Shown here: one piece after another, positions 35,300 to 43,988 of the stretch | Layout of the letters: each line of letters opens with the position of its first letter | Position numbering within the stretch: position 1 is the stretch's first letter | Origin: JACMJL01 sp963791805 | GTDB lineage: Bacteria; Bacillota; Clostridia; Clostridiales; Clostridiaceae | Direction: 5' to 3' | DNA: 64,000 bases | Assembly: GCA_963791805.1 (NCBI GenBank) | Contig: CAWBTU010000004.1 | Location: forward strand, 496,001-560,000 | Position numbers and translations under genes: made by a program | Notes under the pieces: generated by a model | Databases searched by the model: none | Seen by the model: only the letters and a program-made list of their open reading frames with translations | What the model was told of the DNA's origin: nothing

Positions 35300-35328
35300 T
35301 TGACAAATTAGTAGTATCTATGTATATT
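35300..35328 (+). promoter_or_regulatory. promoter of the TetR gene at 35366
   Basis: TTGACA (35300-35305) and TATATT (35323-35328) are separated by 17 bases. This is a good vegetative promoter 38 bases before the ATG. Confidence 0.75.
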
Positions 35329-35365
35329 AATATAAGGAAAAAATATTTCGGAAAGGATAAATGTT

Positions 35366-36007
35366 ATGGCAGCGCATAAGAATATTAAAGAGCGGGAAAG
35401 AATACTGTTAGTTGCAATTGATAAATTTATAGAGAATGGCTATAACCAGACATCCTATCAAGATATAGCAAGTATTTGTAATATTGGTAAATCGAAGATT
35501 CAGTATTATTTCCCAAAAAAAGATTTATTTATTGCTGCTTTTCTGGAAAGACATTTGGAAGCTGTTTCATCTTGCATGAAAAAATACATGGATGACAGCG
35601 ACGATATGTTGAGCAGAATGTATTATCTTGGCTATTTCCATTTTGATTTTTTGATTAACAATCAAAGAATGTCCATGCTTACGAGAGATATTGTGGCCAG
35701 TCGTGAACTTACGAAAACTGTTTTGCACATGGAAATAGCATGGGTGAAGATGCACTTTTCTGAGGGTAAAATCAGGGACATTACTGATAATATGATAATA
35801 GCTCTCGGTGGAGCTTATGAACTTCTTTATCAGTATCAATGTGATAATAGGGAAATAACTTCTCAATATATTGAAGAGAAAGCACTGATGGTTTTTGCGC
35901 TTAGTTTGGGTATGAAGCGCAGTGAGGTACAAAAAAGGATTAAAATGTGTCATAATAATATAAAATGTTTTATTGATATGCAAGAGTCACTATTTAATTT
36001 TTATTGA
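35366..36007 (+). CDS. TetR-family transcriptional regulator
   Basis: A 213-residue regulator with an N-terminal helix-turn-helix (TSYQDIASICNIGKSKIQYYF, quoted in part, about residues 28-46) and a helical ligand domain. GGAAAGGAT precedes the ATG. It is divergent from the seven-helix membrane protein, which it probably represses through the TACGCGTA palindrome. A broken relative lies at 32436-33055. Confidence 0.9.
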   Translation: MAAHKNIKERERILLVAIDKFIENGYNQTSYQDIASICNIGKSKIQYYFPKKDLFIAAFLERHLEAVSSCMKKYMDDSDDMLSRMYYLGYFHFDFLINNQRMSMLTRDIVASRELTKTVLHMEIAWVKMHFSEGKIRDITDNMIIALGGAYELLYQYQCDNREITSQYIEEKALMVFALSLGMKRSEVQKRIKMCHNNIKCFIDMQESLFNFY

Positions 36008-36046
36008 TGTAATCAGATAAAAAGAGATAAAGTTAAGATTATAAAA

Positions 36047-36077
36047 TAGCCTTTATCGATGGGAAGGATAAAGGCTG
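36047..36077 (+). terminator. hairpin after the TetR gene
   Basis: AGCCTTTATC and GATAAAGGCT form a perfect 10-bp stem with a 9-base loop shortly after the TetR stop. No T-run follows on the plus strand, so it is a weak terminator or a remnant of a mobile-element end. Confidence 0.4.
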
Positions 36078-36190
36078 ATAGAACCAGATAAAAGATCATC
36101 TCGGAATGTTTTATTTTACGTCAGTAAGGCTACGAACTAACGTTAGCAAGCTCAACTTCGTTTCGCAACGGCCTTAGAGGTGATAATTTT

Positions 36191-36454
36191 TTGTTTATGA
36201 AAAAATTATCCAAATACAAGCAACGCCAAATGATAGTAGATCATCCTTTTAGAACATTGAAAAGGACAATGAATTTTTACTACTTACTCTTGAGAGGCTT
36301 AAAAAAAGTAAGGGGTGAGGTTAGCCTTGCATTTTTTGCTTATAATTTAAAAAGAGTAATTAATATTTTAGGAGTCGAGAAGCTCCTAGGATACCTTATT
36401 AAAATTAATTTTGTTATATTTAGAAAATACAAATCAATCCCTATAGCAGCTTAA
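36191..36454 (+). pseudogene. IS1182-like transposase, C-terminal fragment
   Basis: The 87-residue frame reads DHPFRTLKRTMNFYYLLLRG and LKKVRGEVSLAFFAYNLKR, then INILGVEKLL. This is the end of IS1182-type transposases (consensus-like EHPFGTIKR...LLRGLEKV..E..L.FLAYNL.R..NI.G). The catalytic N-terminal and central parts are missing. Upstream scar sequence is shared with 34015-34060 and with 19402-19440. Confidence 0.8.
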
Positions 36455-36537
36455 AATCTAACTGCTATAGGGATCATATTTTGAGAAAACCTAATTTATG
36501 CACGGCCTGCCATGCTTCTAAAATAAATCGATACCTT

Positions 36538-36783
36538 AATACATTTATGATAAACATAAGGAACAACATGAGATTTTCTGCGTAGAGGTAGTCTGAGCGA
36601 AACTTAGAAAGACTTTGCTGATTAATTTTAAAAATGCGTTAAGTCCACGAAATGTTTGAGCGTAGCGAGTTTTGAGTGGATAGCAATTTTAAAATTAATC
36701 AGCTTAGTCTTTCTTAGTACAGCGAACTATCTCTTAGCAGAAAATCTCATGTTGTTCCTTTACCCTATCATAAATGTATTAAT
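36538..36783. repeat. long inverted repeat (arms of about 110 bp), MITE-like
   Basis: The left arm (about 36538-36650) and right arm (about 36668-36783) are imperfect reverse complements. Shared blocks read from both outer ends include TTAATACATTTATGATA, AGGAACAACATGAGATTTTC, AGAAAGACT and GCTGATTAATTTTAAAA. A short loop contains GAGCGTAGCGAG. Transcribed RNA would fold into one giant hairpin. The right arm carries the last codons and stop of the 607-residue gene. Confidence 0.85.
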
Positions 36784-38583
36784 ATCAATCCCCAAACATA
36801 TCCGAATCAAAAAAACAGAATCCGAATCATACTCATCACTACTCGATATATTAAAATCCTTTAATTTATGATCCACAACATCCCTAATCTGATCATACAC
36901 CTCCATTGATGATATGAAAAAAGCATGCTCTTCTAGATTCTCTTCTCCCACAGATTGAAGCAAATACCTTGATTTTATCAAAGCTATATTAATCCATTTT
37001 TCAAATTCTTCATTTAGCTTCCCTCCAAATTTAAATCTGAGCAATTCATTAAAATCAGTTAGTATAAATTCTTTGCATTCTTCTCTTGCCTTCAAAATTA
37101 ATATATCCTCAAATTTTTCTTTTCCTAAATACTCTTGATTTAGCATTTCATTTACTAAAGTTTTGTATAATGGATAAACTTCTATTTTTCGTTTATAATA
37201 ATAGTCTTTACGTTCTTTAAAATTTAGTAAATTTGAAAACAAATTATCTATAGCTAATTCTTCCTCCCGCTTTGGTTCAATAAGAAAAGCTGTTTCCTTG
37301 AAGCTTCGTATACATTTGAATATTATCTCCTCTTTTTTTTCTACATAGTTTAATATTGCTTTAAAATACTCTTCTATACACTGATCTAATAAATGATTTA
37401 CTAATGCTTCCTTTTCCCCTTCTTTATCAAGCCTTTGCTTTTCAGTTATATAATATTTTTTATTACCAGTAAGTTTAAAAAACTTATCTATTACAGAAGC
37501 CTTCTTTTTTTCTACCTTAATTGAAATATGAGTTTTCTCTTTGGCACGGTTAATATTAACGCATTTCTTTAATTCATTTAAATAATTTACAGCCATTTTA
37601 AAATTATATTTAAAAATTGTTTTATCCATTTCTTCTTTTATAGCTTCTTCAATATTGCGTATATTTATTTCCAATTTACTTTCTATTTTTTCTTCAAGTT
37701 TTTCAATATTATATAAGTTAATATTATTTATCCAAAATTCCTTTTCTGAAAACTTCTCAATTAAGTCGAAAGAAATATATTCTTCAAAACAAATGTTAAC
37801 TTCGTACTCTGAAGCATACTTAAGCAAATCTACTACAGCATATCTAGAAAATTCATCTGCTAATTTTTCTTTCTCAAAGGTCATTCCCGCGATTCCTACT
37901 GTTCCCAATTTGTACTTGCCTTCATGCATTAATAGTCTACTACTGTAGTGCGATAAGGGTGGATCTTTTGATGGAATTATATTAGTTAATAATAGCATTG
38001 ATGCAATATATATTAATTCTGGAGCAGGAATTCGTATCCCATCCTCTGAAATAGAATTTAGTAAATATATTTTTGATTCAAGCTCTAACACCGTATTTTC
38101 CTCAGAAATAAATTTAAGAATACTACTTAAAGCATCTATTGCATCCGTTACGTTTTTTTCATCCTGCATCCATTGCTTTTCCATTATAGGAAGTATAAAA
38201 AGTGAAGCTCCAGAATGCTGCTGCTTATGAATATTCCCATATTTTATTTCTTTTAGTATCTTGATAACTTCAAGAGCAGACACCTCGGAATTAAAAACAT
38301 CCCATACAAAATAAATGTTAATTTTTACTTCACTAATATTTTCATTTCGAAGTTTATAACCCATATTAACTAGTGCATTAACATATTGTCCGTTAAGGAG
38401 TCTATCATCAACTATATTTTGAAGATCCTTTTGAATACACTCTACATCCAATGCTTCATAATAATCAATTAAATCCAAAAATGGCTGAGGTAGATACATT
38501 AATTTTTCATGAGTTATCCAAGCAGTTTTTTTTGCATTAGTACCAAGCGTAACAACAAGGGAAGGCTTAAATATTTCTTTCAT
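36760..38583 (-). CDS. 607-residue protein of the tubulin-like/vWA operon (unknown; possible degenerate tubulin-like subunit)
   Basis: Third gene of the operon, 11 bases after the tubulin-like gene. The N-terminus (SLVVTLGTNAKKTAW) is placed like the first strand of tubulin-superfamily proteins. A segment IYLLNSISEDGIRIPAPELI (about 169-188) parallels CYLIENKNEIGGVLTNIEDI of the neighbouring GTPase. The GGTGxGT nucleotide loop is absent. Residues about 290-480 are highly charged and likely helical or coiled-coil. No signal peptide or membrane helix is seen. The C-terminal residues INTFMIG are encoded inside the inverted repeat, so the natural end may have been altered. The function is unknown. 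Confidence 0.7.
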   Translation of the reverse strand: MKEIFKPSLVVTLGTNAKKTAWITHEKLMYLPQPFLDLIDYYEALDVECIQKDLQNIVDDRLLNGQYVNALVNMGYKLRNENISEVKINIYFVWDVFNSEVSALEVIKILKEIKYGNIHKQQHSGASLFILPIMEKQWMQDEKNVTDAIDALSSILKFISEENTVLELESKIYLLNSISEDGIRIPAPELIYIASMLLLTNIIPSKDPPLSHYSSRLLMHEGKYKLGTVGIAGMTFEKEKLADEFSRYAVVDLLKYASEYEVNICFEEYISFDLIEKFSEKEFWINNINLYNIEKLEEKIESKLEINIRNIEEAIKEEMDKTIFKYNFKMAVNYLNELKKCVNINRAKEKTHISIKVEKKKASVIDKFFKLTGNKKYYITEKQRLDKEGEKEALVNHLLDQCIEEYFKAILNYVEKKEEIIFKCIRSFKETAFLIEPKREEELAIDNLFSNLLNFKERKDYYYKRKIEVYPLYKTLVNEMLNQEYLGKEKFEDILILKAREECKEFILTDFNELLRFKFGGKLNEEFEKWINIALIKSRYLLQSVGEENLEEHAFFISSMEVYDQIRDVVDHKLKDFNISSSDEYDSDSVFLIRICLGIDINTFMIG

Positions 38584-38594
38584 TAAAACAACCC

Positions 38595-41381
38595 CTAATT
38601 TGCCAAAAGCTTTGACATAATCTTTTCCTTGGCAATAAAATCTTTATTATTAATTTCATTTACAAATTTATTTTGATGATTTGTAAGCACTTCCTTTGAG
38701 AACTCAACTTCAATTTTGTCAATAAATTCTTGTATAAATTGATAAATATAATTGCTTTGACTAATAGTTTCCATTACAGATAAATAGCTATCTCCGATTT
38801 TTAGACTTTCTGGTATAATTGAGCTATTTTCTGGTAAATCCTTTAGAGATTCATCTGCAGTAAATTCTATATTTAAACACTGAGGTGAATAGAAAACATG
38901 CTTAATTCCAAACTCAGTTTTTTTGATATTAAGAATAAATAAACCATCTGCTTCAACAATTATCCCATAGGTCTTAGCAATAGAGTATACTTCTATAAGC
39001 TTTTCAAATTCTAGTTCTAACTCATCAAAGCCAATATATCTCTCATTTAAGTGTAAAGGGTAAGTTCTTGAAGTCAGAAGCTTAATATAAAATTGTTTGT
39101 AATTTTTAATATCTGGCAAATACGCAGCACATGCTCCCATAGTAATATGTATAACATCAATTGAATAAGGCTCTGTGGTTTCTACATATCTTGCCTGCCT
39201 AGAACGTTCTCCATTTTGATTTCTTATCCATCTGTCCACCGCTTCTGGTGGCTTAATTGTAAACACATTATTTGTGACTTCATCTTTAATGCAGCCTATA
39301 TAGTAACATTCCGTCCAAGAAACTTCAGGATTTTTAATAGCAGACCAAAAGGGAGTGGCTAACTTTGATGTAATATCTAATTCCTTTTTCATATAATCGT
39401 TAAGACTTATCTCTTGATTTTTTGCATTTCCTTCCATTAAATTTATAATATTAGTATTTAAGCAAACTTGTCTAACATACATATTGCACATATTATTAAG
39501 TGCGCTATAGCCTTCCTTTAAGAAATCTAAGATATTTTTATCTTGAAACATATAACTAATTTTACTATCAATATTTTCTTCAAACCACTGAGAATAAAAG
39601 CTCTCGTAATATTCTTTGCCAATCATATCTCTTGCTATAATATTCCCGCCATAGGTTCTCATACTCTGATTTTGTATTTTATTTAAATTATGCTTTATTT
39701 CATTTTTCATATCATTCATTCTGCTTTTAAACTCTAAAAGCATTTCATTTACATTGTTTCTTGCATCTTCTATCATGGTGTATCTGTCTTTTAATATTTG
39801 AATTTTGATTTTTTGCTCTTCTTGATCCATATAACCATTAAATTTATTAACAAACTCTAGAGGTATACTTTCTTTACCTTTTACTATCTTCCTATCTTTT
39901 ATGGTATTAATTTCAGATTTTATCTTGCCACTAACGTAACTTGTATAAATACTTAATTCTGAGTACTCCTTAAAAGCCTCTATTTTAAGTTTTGTAAACA
40001 ATTCCACAATATATTCAATTCCCTTATAAGCTAGATTATTGTCCACAAATTTATTTAAAACTACTTGTATTTCTCCTTGAAAATCCGCCTTTTTTTCCTG
40101 CCATCGTTTTCTTAAATCAGAAACATATTCATCTATTCTAGTTAAATTTTCAATTCTGCCATTATTCATATCTTCATAACATATGGATGTTTGTACTTTA
40201 TATTTCGATGCAAAATTTTCAATGAAGTCCTCAAAATTTATTACTGAATTTATTTGCTCCATTAATTTACCTACTTCTTCCTGAAGCAGATTTTTGTTAA
40301 TAGACCCCTCTCCTAACTTACTCAATATAGAATTTGAAAGTCTTAAGCTGCAATAATGTTTTAAACTCTCAACAGGAAATACCATAGACGAGGATGAAAA
40401 AGTACTAAAGTTTCTTTCCTTTTTAAACACAGGATCTCTATCTTTGCAAATAAAATTAGCATAATCTGCTCTCAGCTGTGATCCAAGAGTAGTTCCAATC
40501 TCTTGAAAAAGCTGCAAAGAGCAAAGATCATATATATCCTCAATATTAGTTAATACTCCTCCAATTTCATTTTTATTCTCTATTAGATAGCATACATCTA
40601 GTAGTTTTTTCTCAAGTTTTATTTCTCCAACACTGCTATATTTAAATAAATATCTCTCATCATCATGGTTTACGATGGAGGACATGTAAAATTCTAATTC
40701 TTTAAGGGCAGCATAACAATTTGCCTTACTTCTACTTTGTGAATCCCCATCTGAAGATAATTTATCATCGTAACAACTTTCCATTGTAAAAAGACCAATT
40801 AAATTAGTATTATCTCTGTTAAATATTTTTGATAGCATTACTGCCACATCAAGAAAAGTTCCACAGCCAGTACCGCCTGCAAGAGAGCCTACAATATAAA
40901 CTTTGTGCCTTTCAATATTCTCTAAATAGGAACTTCCTATATCAGTAAGTACCTTATGCAAATCCACCATATCATTTTTTGCATTAGTAAGAATATCATA
41001 GACTAGTTTTGCATTTTTATATAAATACAATCTTCCTATAGGCCTTATAAGTCCTGCTCCTTGATCTGTAGAGGTAAAAAAATCTGGTGTAATCTTGGGA
41101 TTCTGGGGTAGCCAGTCAAAATTCGGATTATTATAAGCCCAGTCTAAAGTATTCTTAATTCCATCTCCAAATCTAAGCTGACACTTCTCATCATTTTCAA
41201 TAGAGTCATCTAAAAAAGTTTTTAGATCAGTGTCAATTAATAAGTACCTTATAGGTAGTTTTGCATTATCATATCTTTTATTAAATTGCTGTTTTAACCT
41301 TTTTATTACTTGAAATCCTGTACCACCAAGACCTATAACAAGTGTTGGCATTAAATCCTTTGGAATTTGTGATGAATTCAT
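38595..41381 (-). CDS. tubulin-like (FtsZ-superfamily) GTPase, 928 residues
   Basis: A large tubulin/FtsZ-fold protein. Nucleotide-binding features in order are VIGLGGTGFQVI (15-26), LLIDTDL (47-53), GAGLIRPIGR (108-117, like loop T3), the tubulin signature GGTGCGTFLDV (169-179), and RSKANCYAALKE (217-228) with the Asn expected to contact guanine. Beyond about residue 310 it has no FtsZ counterpart: helical, coiled-coil-rich parts (about 430-620) and a mixed C-terminal domain. A GGGAGG site precedes the ATG. It sits 10 bases after the vWA gene. FtsZ-like families next to vWA proteins are known from comparative genomics, but their job is largely untested; membrane remodelling has been proposed. 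Confidence 0.88.
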   Translation of the reverse strand: MNSSQIPKDLMPTLVIGLGGTGFQVIKRLKQQFNKRYDNAKLPIRYLLIDTDLKTFLDDSIENDEKCQLRFGDGIKNTLDWAYNNPNFDWLPQNPKITPDFFTSTDQGAGLIRPIGRLYLYKNAKLVYDILTNAKNDMVDLHKVLTDIGSSYLENIERHKVYIVGSLAGGTGCGTFLDVAVMLSKIFNRDNTNLIGLFTMESCYDDKLSSDGDSQSRSKANCYAALKELEFYMSSIVNHDDERYLFKYSSVGEIKLEKKLLDVCYLIENKNEIGGVLTNIEDIYDLCSLQLFQEIGTTLGSQLRADYANFICKDRDPVFKKERNFSTFSSSSMVFPVESLKHYCSLRLSNSILSKLGEGSINKNLLQEEVGKLMEQINSVINFEDFIENFASKYKVQTSICYEDMNNGRIENLTRIDEYVSDLRKRWQEKKADFQGEIQVVLNKFVDNNLAYKGIEYIVELFTKLKIEAFKEYSELSIYTSYVSGKIKSEINTIKDRKIVKGKESIPLEFVNKFNGYMDQEEQKIKIQILKDRYTMIEDARNNVNEMLLEFKSRMNDMKNEIKHNLNKIQNQSMRTYGGNIIARDMIGKEYYESFYSQWFEENIDSKISYMFQDKNILDFLKEGYSALNNMCNMYVRQVCLNTNIINLMEGNAKNQEISLNDYMKKELDITSKLATPFWSAIKNPEVSWTECYYIGCIKDEVTNNVFTIKPPEAVDRWIRNQNGERSRQARYVETTEPYSIDVIHITMGACAAYLPDIKNYKQFYIKLLTSRTYPLHLNERYIGFDELELEFEKLIEVYSIAKTYGIIVEADGLFILNIKKTEFGIKHVFYSPQCLNIEFTADESLKDLPENSSIIPESLKIGDSYLSVMETISQSNYIYQFIQEFIDKIEVEFSKEVLTNHQNKFVNEINNKDFIAKEKIMSKLLAN

Positions 41382-41391
41382 AATAACCTCC

Positions 41392-43371
41392 CTAGGTAAA
41401 TACTATTTGAATACTATTGTTACGCCTTTTTAAATTGATTTTAATATTGTCTTCATATTTAATAGGTGTATAAAGAGTTTCACCAAATTGAGTTATACTT
41501 TGATTTTCTAATTCATGATATTGCACCGAAAACATTTTATCCTTTTTTGCAATATATAATAACCCTTGAATAAATTTATACTGCTTGGGCATTATTAACT
41601 GAAAGTATCCAATTGAATTACTTGCTTCATCTGATATAAAAAGCTGTTTTGAATCAATATTTATATATGCAATATTACTTTTACTTGAAAGAACAATGCT
41701 AAGTATATTATTTTTAAAGTTATTTCCCATCTTGTAATTTATTTCTTTACATACACTAAAAGTTTGCACATATTCATTAAAGTAATAGTTACCAACAATA
41801 TATAAGCCACTTAAAATTAATACAAGGACTAATAATGTTACAATAATCATCCTAATTTTATATAAAAAATGCCCAAAGCTTGGAGCTACTTTTACATCTA
41901 TATTTTCTTTTGGCAAATAATAAGAAAAACTCTCATTGTTTGTTATTCCATTGATACTTGTTGTTAATTTAGCCTGGCCACTTTCTTTCAATTTAATGTC
42001 AGCATAAAGTTCACCCTTAACATACTTTAGTGGAAATGTAACTGAATTATTATTATAATCTACAAGTACTTCCCCAGAAGTATTTTCTAAATTTGAAGAA
42101 TCTACTTTTTTCAATTCAACTCTTAGAGTCTTATCTGTTACTATTTTCTGTGGTAGTGGCTTAGTATAAAAAAAGCCTGGATCACTTGTTACATTTACTA
42201 AAATATTTTTAATAGAAATTATATTACCCTCTCCGTCTTTTGCAGTTAAAAGCACAGGGTAGTAACCAACCTTATCTTTTTTAAATCTAAATGCAAAGCT
42301 ATTATCCGTTTTTTTTATAATTTCTCTATTACCATCATCCAATTTTTCAAAGTAGAGCCCTCTTATATTACCTTTAGCTTTAATCATTGCAGAAATATCA
42401 ATTGGCACATTTCTTGGAATAGTCAGATTGTCTACATTTGAGTTAATAAGCAAATTTCCTTCATCTTTCATTTGAATTATTACTAAATTGTCTCCCTCAT
42501 CCTTTGAAGCTATTTTTATATCACTATTATTACTATTTTTTATTCTATATATTTTGTATACATCACCAGTTTCCTCAGGAGAAACATCTTCATTATTTTG
42601 TGTTATTTCAACAAGTGGATCTTTGTTATCACAGGATGCTACCTTAATAACAATTTCCTTAATATAGGAACTAAATTTAAATTGTCTTTCATTAAATAAT
42701 TGTGTCCTATAGCTTTCAAAATTGTTGAAACCACTTAATCCTCCAAAGATTTTATCAAAAATATTGAAAATTTCTGACGGGTTATCACAATAAAAATATC
42801 CCCCATTTGTTTTAATTGAAATGCTACTTAATGTGTTCTTATCAGCGTCATCAGATAGTGCAATTGTATTAAGTTTCACCTTCATTTCAGAAGCCTTTTT
42901 TACTTGTGAATTAAATTCTGCTTTATGATTTTCAGTGAGGCCCCCAGCTATATCTTCTTCTCCATCAGAAAGAATAATGATATTTTTCTTGCCTTGCACT
43001 TTTTCCATTTGATTTAAAGCTTCTTCTAAACCTTTCGCTAAATCGGTATACTTATTATCAAATTTAAGCTGCGATAATACTTCTTTGAGATTATCTTTTG
43101 TAGGCTTACTTTCGAGGGTATATGGTGAAGTAACTCCATCTCCAAAGGAAATAATATTAATATTGTTATCCCCATCAATAGTATCTAGTAGCATAGACGA
43201 TGCTGCTACAGATAAGCCCCTTGGATCAGTAGTTTTCATACTATAAGAATCATCTACTAGCAAAATAATATTGTTTGGTTCTGTGGCCCCATGAACTGAT
43301 TTAGAAAAATATGATTGACCTTGAAAAATAACAATTACCATAAGAAAAATTAACTTAATATATCTTTTCAA
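41392..43371 (-). CDS. membrane-anchored von Willebrand factor A protein
   Basis: First gene of the operon. The chosen start is a TTG at 43371 behind AAAGGGTGG, giving MKRYIKLIFLMVIVIFQG, an N-terminal signal; an upstream ATG (43500) would bury this signal inside the protein. The vWA domain (about 33-230) keeps the metal site: DDSYS (40-44), TDLAKG and LSDGEED. Beta-rich domains follow to about residue 500, then one membrane helix (about 505-530) and a 129-residue tail. The vWA part should be outside and the tail inside, where it could meet the tubulin-like GTPase. Total length is 659 residues. Confidence 0.85.
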   Translation of the reverse strand: MKRYIKLIFLMVIVIFQGQSYFSKSVHGATEPNNIILLVDDSYSMKTTDPRGLSVAASSMLLDTIDGDNNINIISFGDGVTSPYTLESKPTKDNLKEVLSQLKFDNKYTDLAKGLEEALNQMEKVQGKKNIIILSDGEEDIAGGLTENHKAEFNSQVKKASEMKVKLNTIALSDDADKNTLSSISIKTNGGYFYCDNPSEIFNIFDKIFGGLSGFNNFESYRTQLFNERQFKFSSYIKEIVIKVASCDNKDPLVEITQNNEDVSPEETGDVYKIYRIKNSNNSDIKIASKDEGDNLVIIQMKDEGNLLINSNVDNLTIPRNVPIDISAMIKAKGNIRGLYFEKLDDGNREIIKKTDNSFAFRFKKDKVGYYPVLLTAKDGEGNIISIKNILVNVTSDPGFFYTKPLPQKIVTDKTLRVELKKVDSSNLENTSGEVLVDYNNNSVTFPLKYVKGELYADIKLKESGQAKLTTSINGITNNESFSYYLPKENIDVKVAPSFGHFLYKIRMIIVTLLVLVLILSGLYIVGNYYFNEYVQTFSVCKEINYKMGNNFKNNILSIVLSSKSNIAYINIDSKQLFISDEASNSIGYFQLIMPKQYKFIQGLLYIAKKDKMFSVQYHELENQSITQFGETLYTPIKYEDNIKINLKRRNNSIQIVFT

Positions 43372-43622
43372 AGCATCCACCCTTTCACTCTTGTATGGAA
43401 AATCAACTTTCACACAAAGATTCAGACAAGCTGAAATATTTTTTTCAGCTTGTTTGACTTTAAACATATTCACTTTATAAATATACTTACCCTTAAGCAA
43501 TTTTTAGAACTAAATCTGAAAGCAATTTTCTGTTGTAGAATGATTAGTTGTATTATAATATTCTCAACAGTGCGATGTAGAATATAAGGTAGTTTTACTG
43601 GAGTTCAAAAGATAACAAAAAT

Positions 43623-43645
43623 AAGGTAACATTTTTTGTTACCTT
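43623..43645 (-). terminator. terminator between the fatty acid operon and the vWA operon
   Basis: AAGGTAACA pairs with TGTTACCTT around five bases, followed on the minus strand by ATTTTTGTTATC. It lies about 340 bases past accA and separates it from the vWA operon. The rest of 43372-43738 is AT-rich and shows no gene. Confidence 0.65.
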
Positions 43646-43738
43646 CACCTTTTTATTTCTCATTTAAATATAGTAATGGCATATTTTATAAATAACCATA
43701 TTATAATAATGTAATAAATTATCATTGGAGACTATAAT

Positions 43739-43942
43739 ATGAGATATATCATTCCTACAGTATGTCTTTTTTGTCCTAACCGTTATATTAATCCGTTCTT
43801 GTCCTACACTTATCCTGAAAATCATAAATCTCCTGAATATATAAATTTTATTGAATATCCCAATAAATACCTTTTTAGCCCCACTCTATATGGTAGCAGC
43901 AATGTTATTAAGGGAGAGGAATTCCAGCAAGAATATTACTAA
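43739..43942 (+). CDS. small Tyr/Pro-rich hypothetical protein, 67 residues
   Basis: A short frame with a plausible GGAG site 8 bases before the ATG and a TATAAT at 43702-43707. The peptide has ten Tyr, many Pro and Asn, and a CLFC pair, and no membrane helix. No family is recognised. It is the only gene on the plus strand between two minus-strand operons. Confidence 0.4.
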   Translation: MRYIIPTVCLFCPNRYINPFLSYTYPENHKSPEYINFIEYPNKYLFSPTLYGSSNVIKGEEFQQEYY

Positions 43943-43988
43943 TAAATTCTCCTCTTCTTTATGTAATAATTTTTAATAAAAAGATGAA

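Noticed and set aside
36656..36871. Plus-strand frame of 71 residues across the inverted repeat
   Set aside because: It overlaps the 3' end of the minus-strand gene and the repeat, has no ribosome site and no family resemblance.
38595..41381. Reading the tubulin-like gene as ordinary ftsZ
   Set aside because: It is over twice the length of FtsZ, lacks the FtsZ C-terminal peptide and division neighbours, and is paired with a vWA gene.
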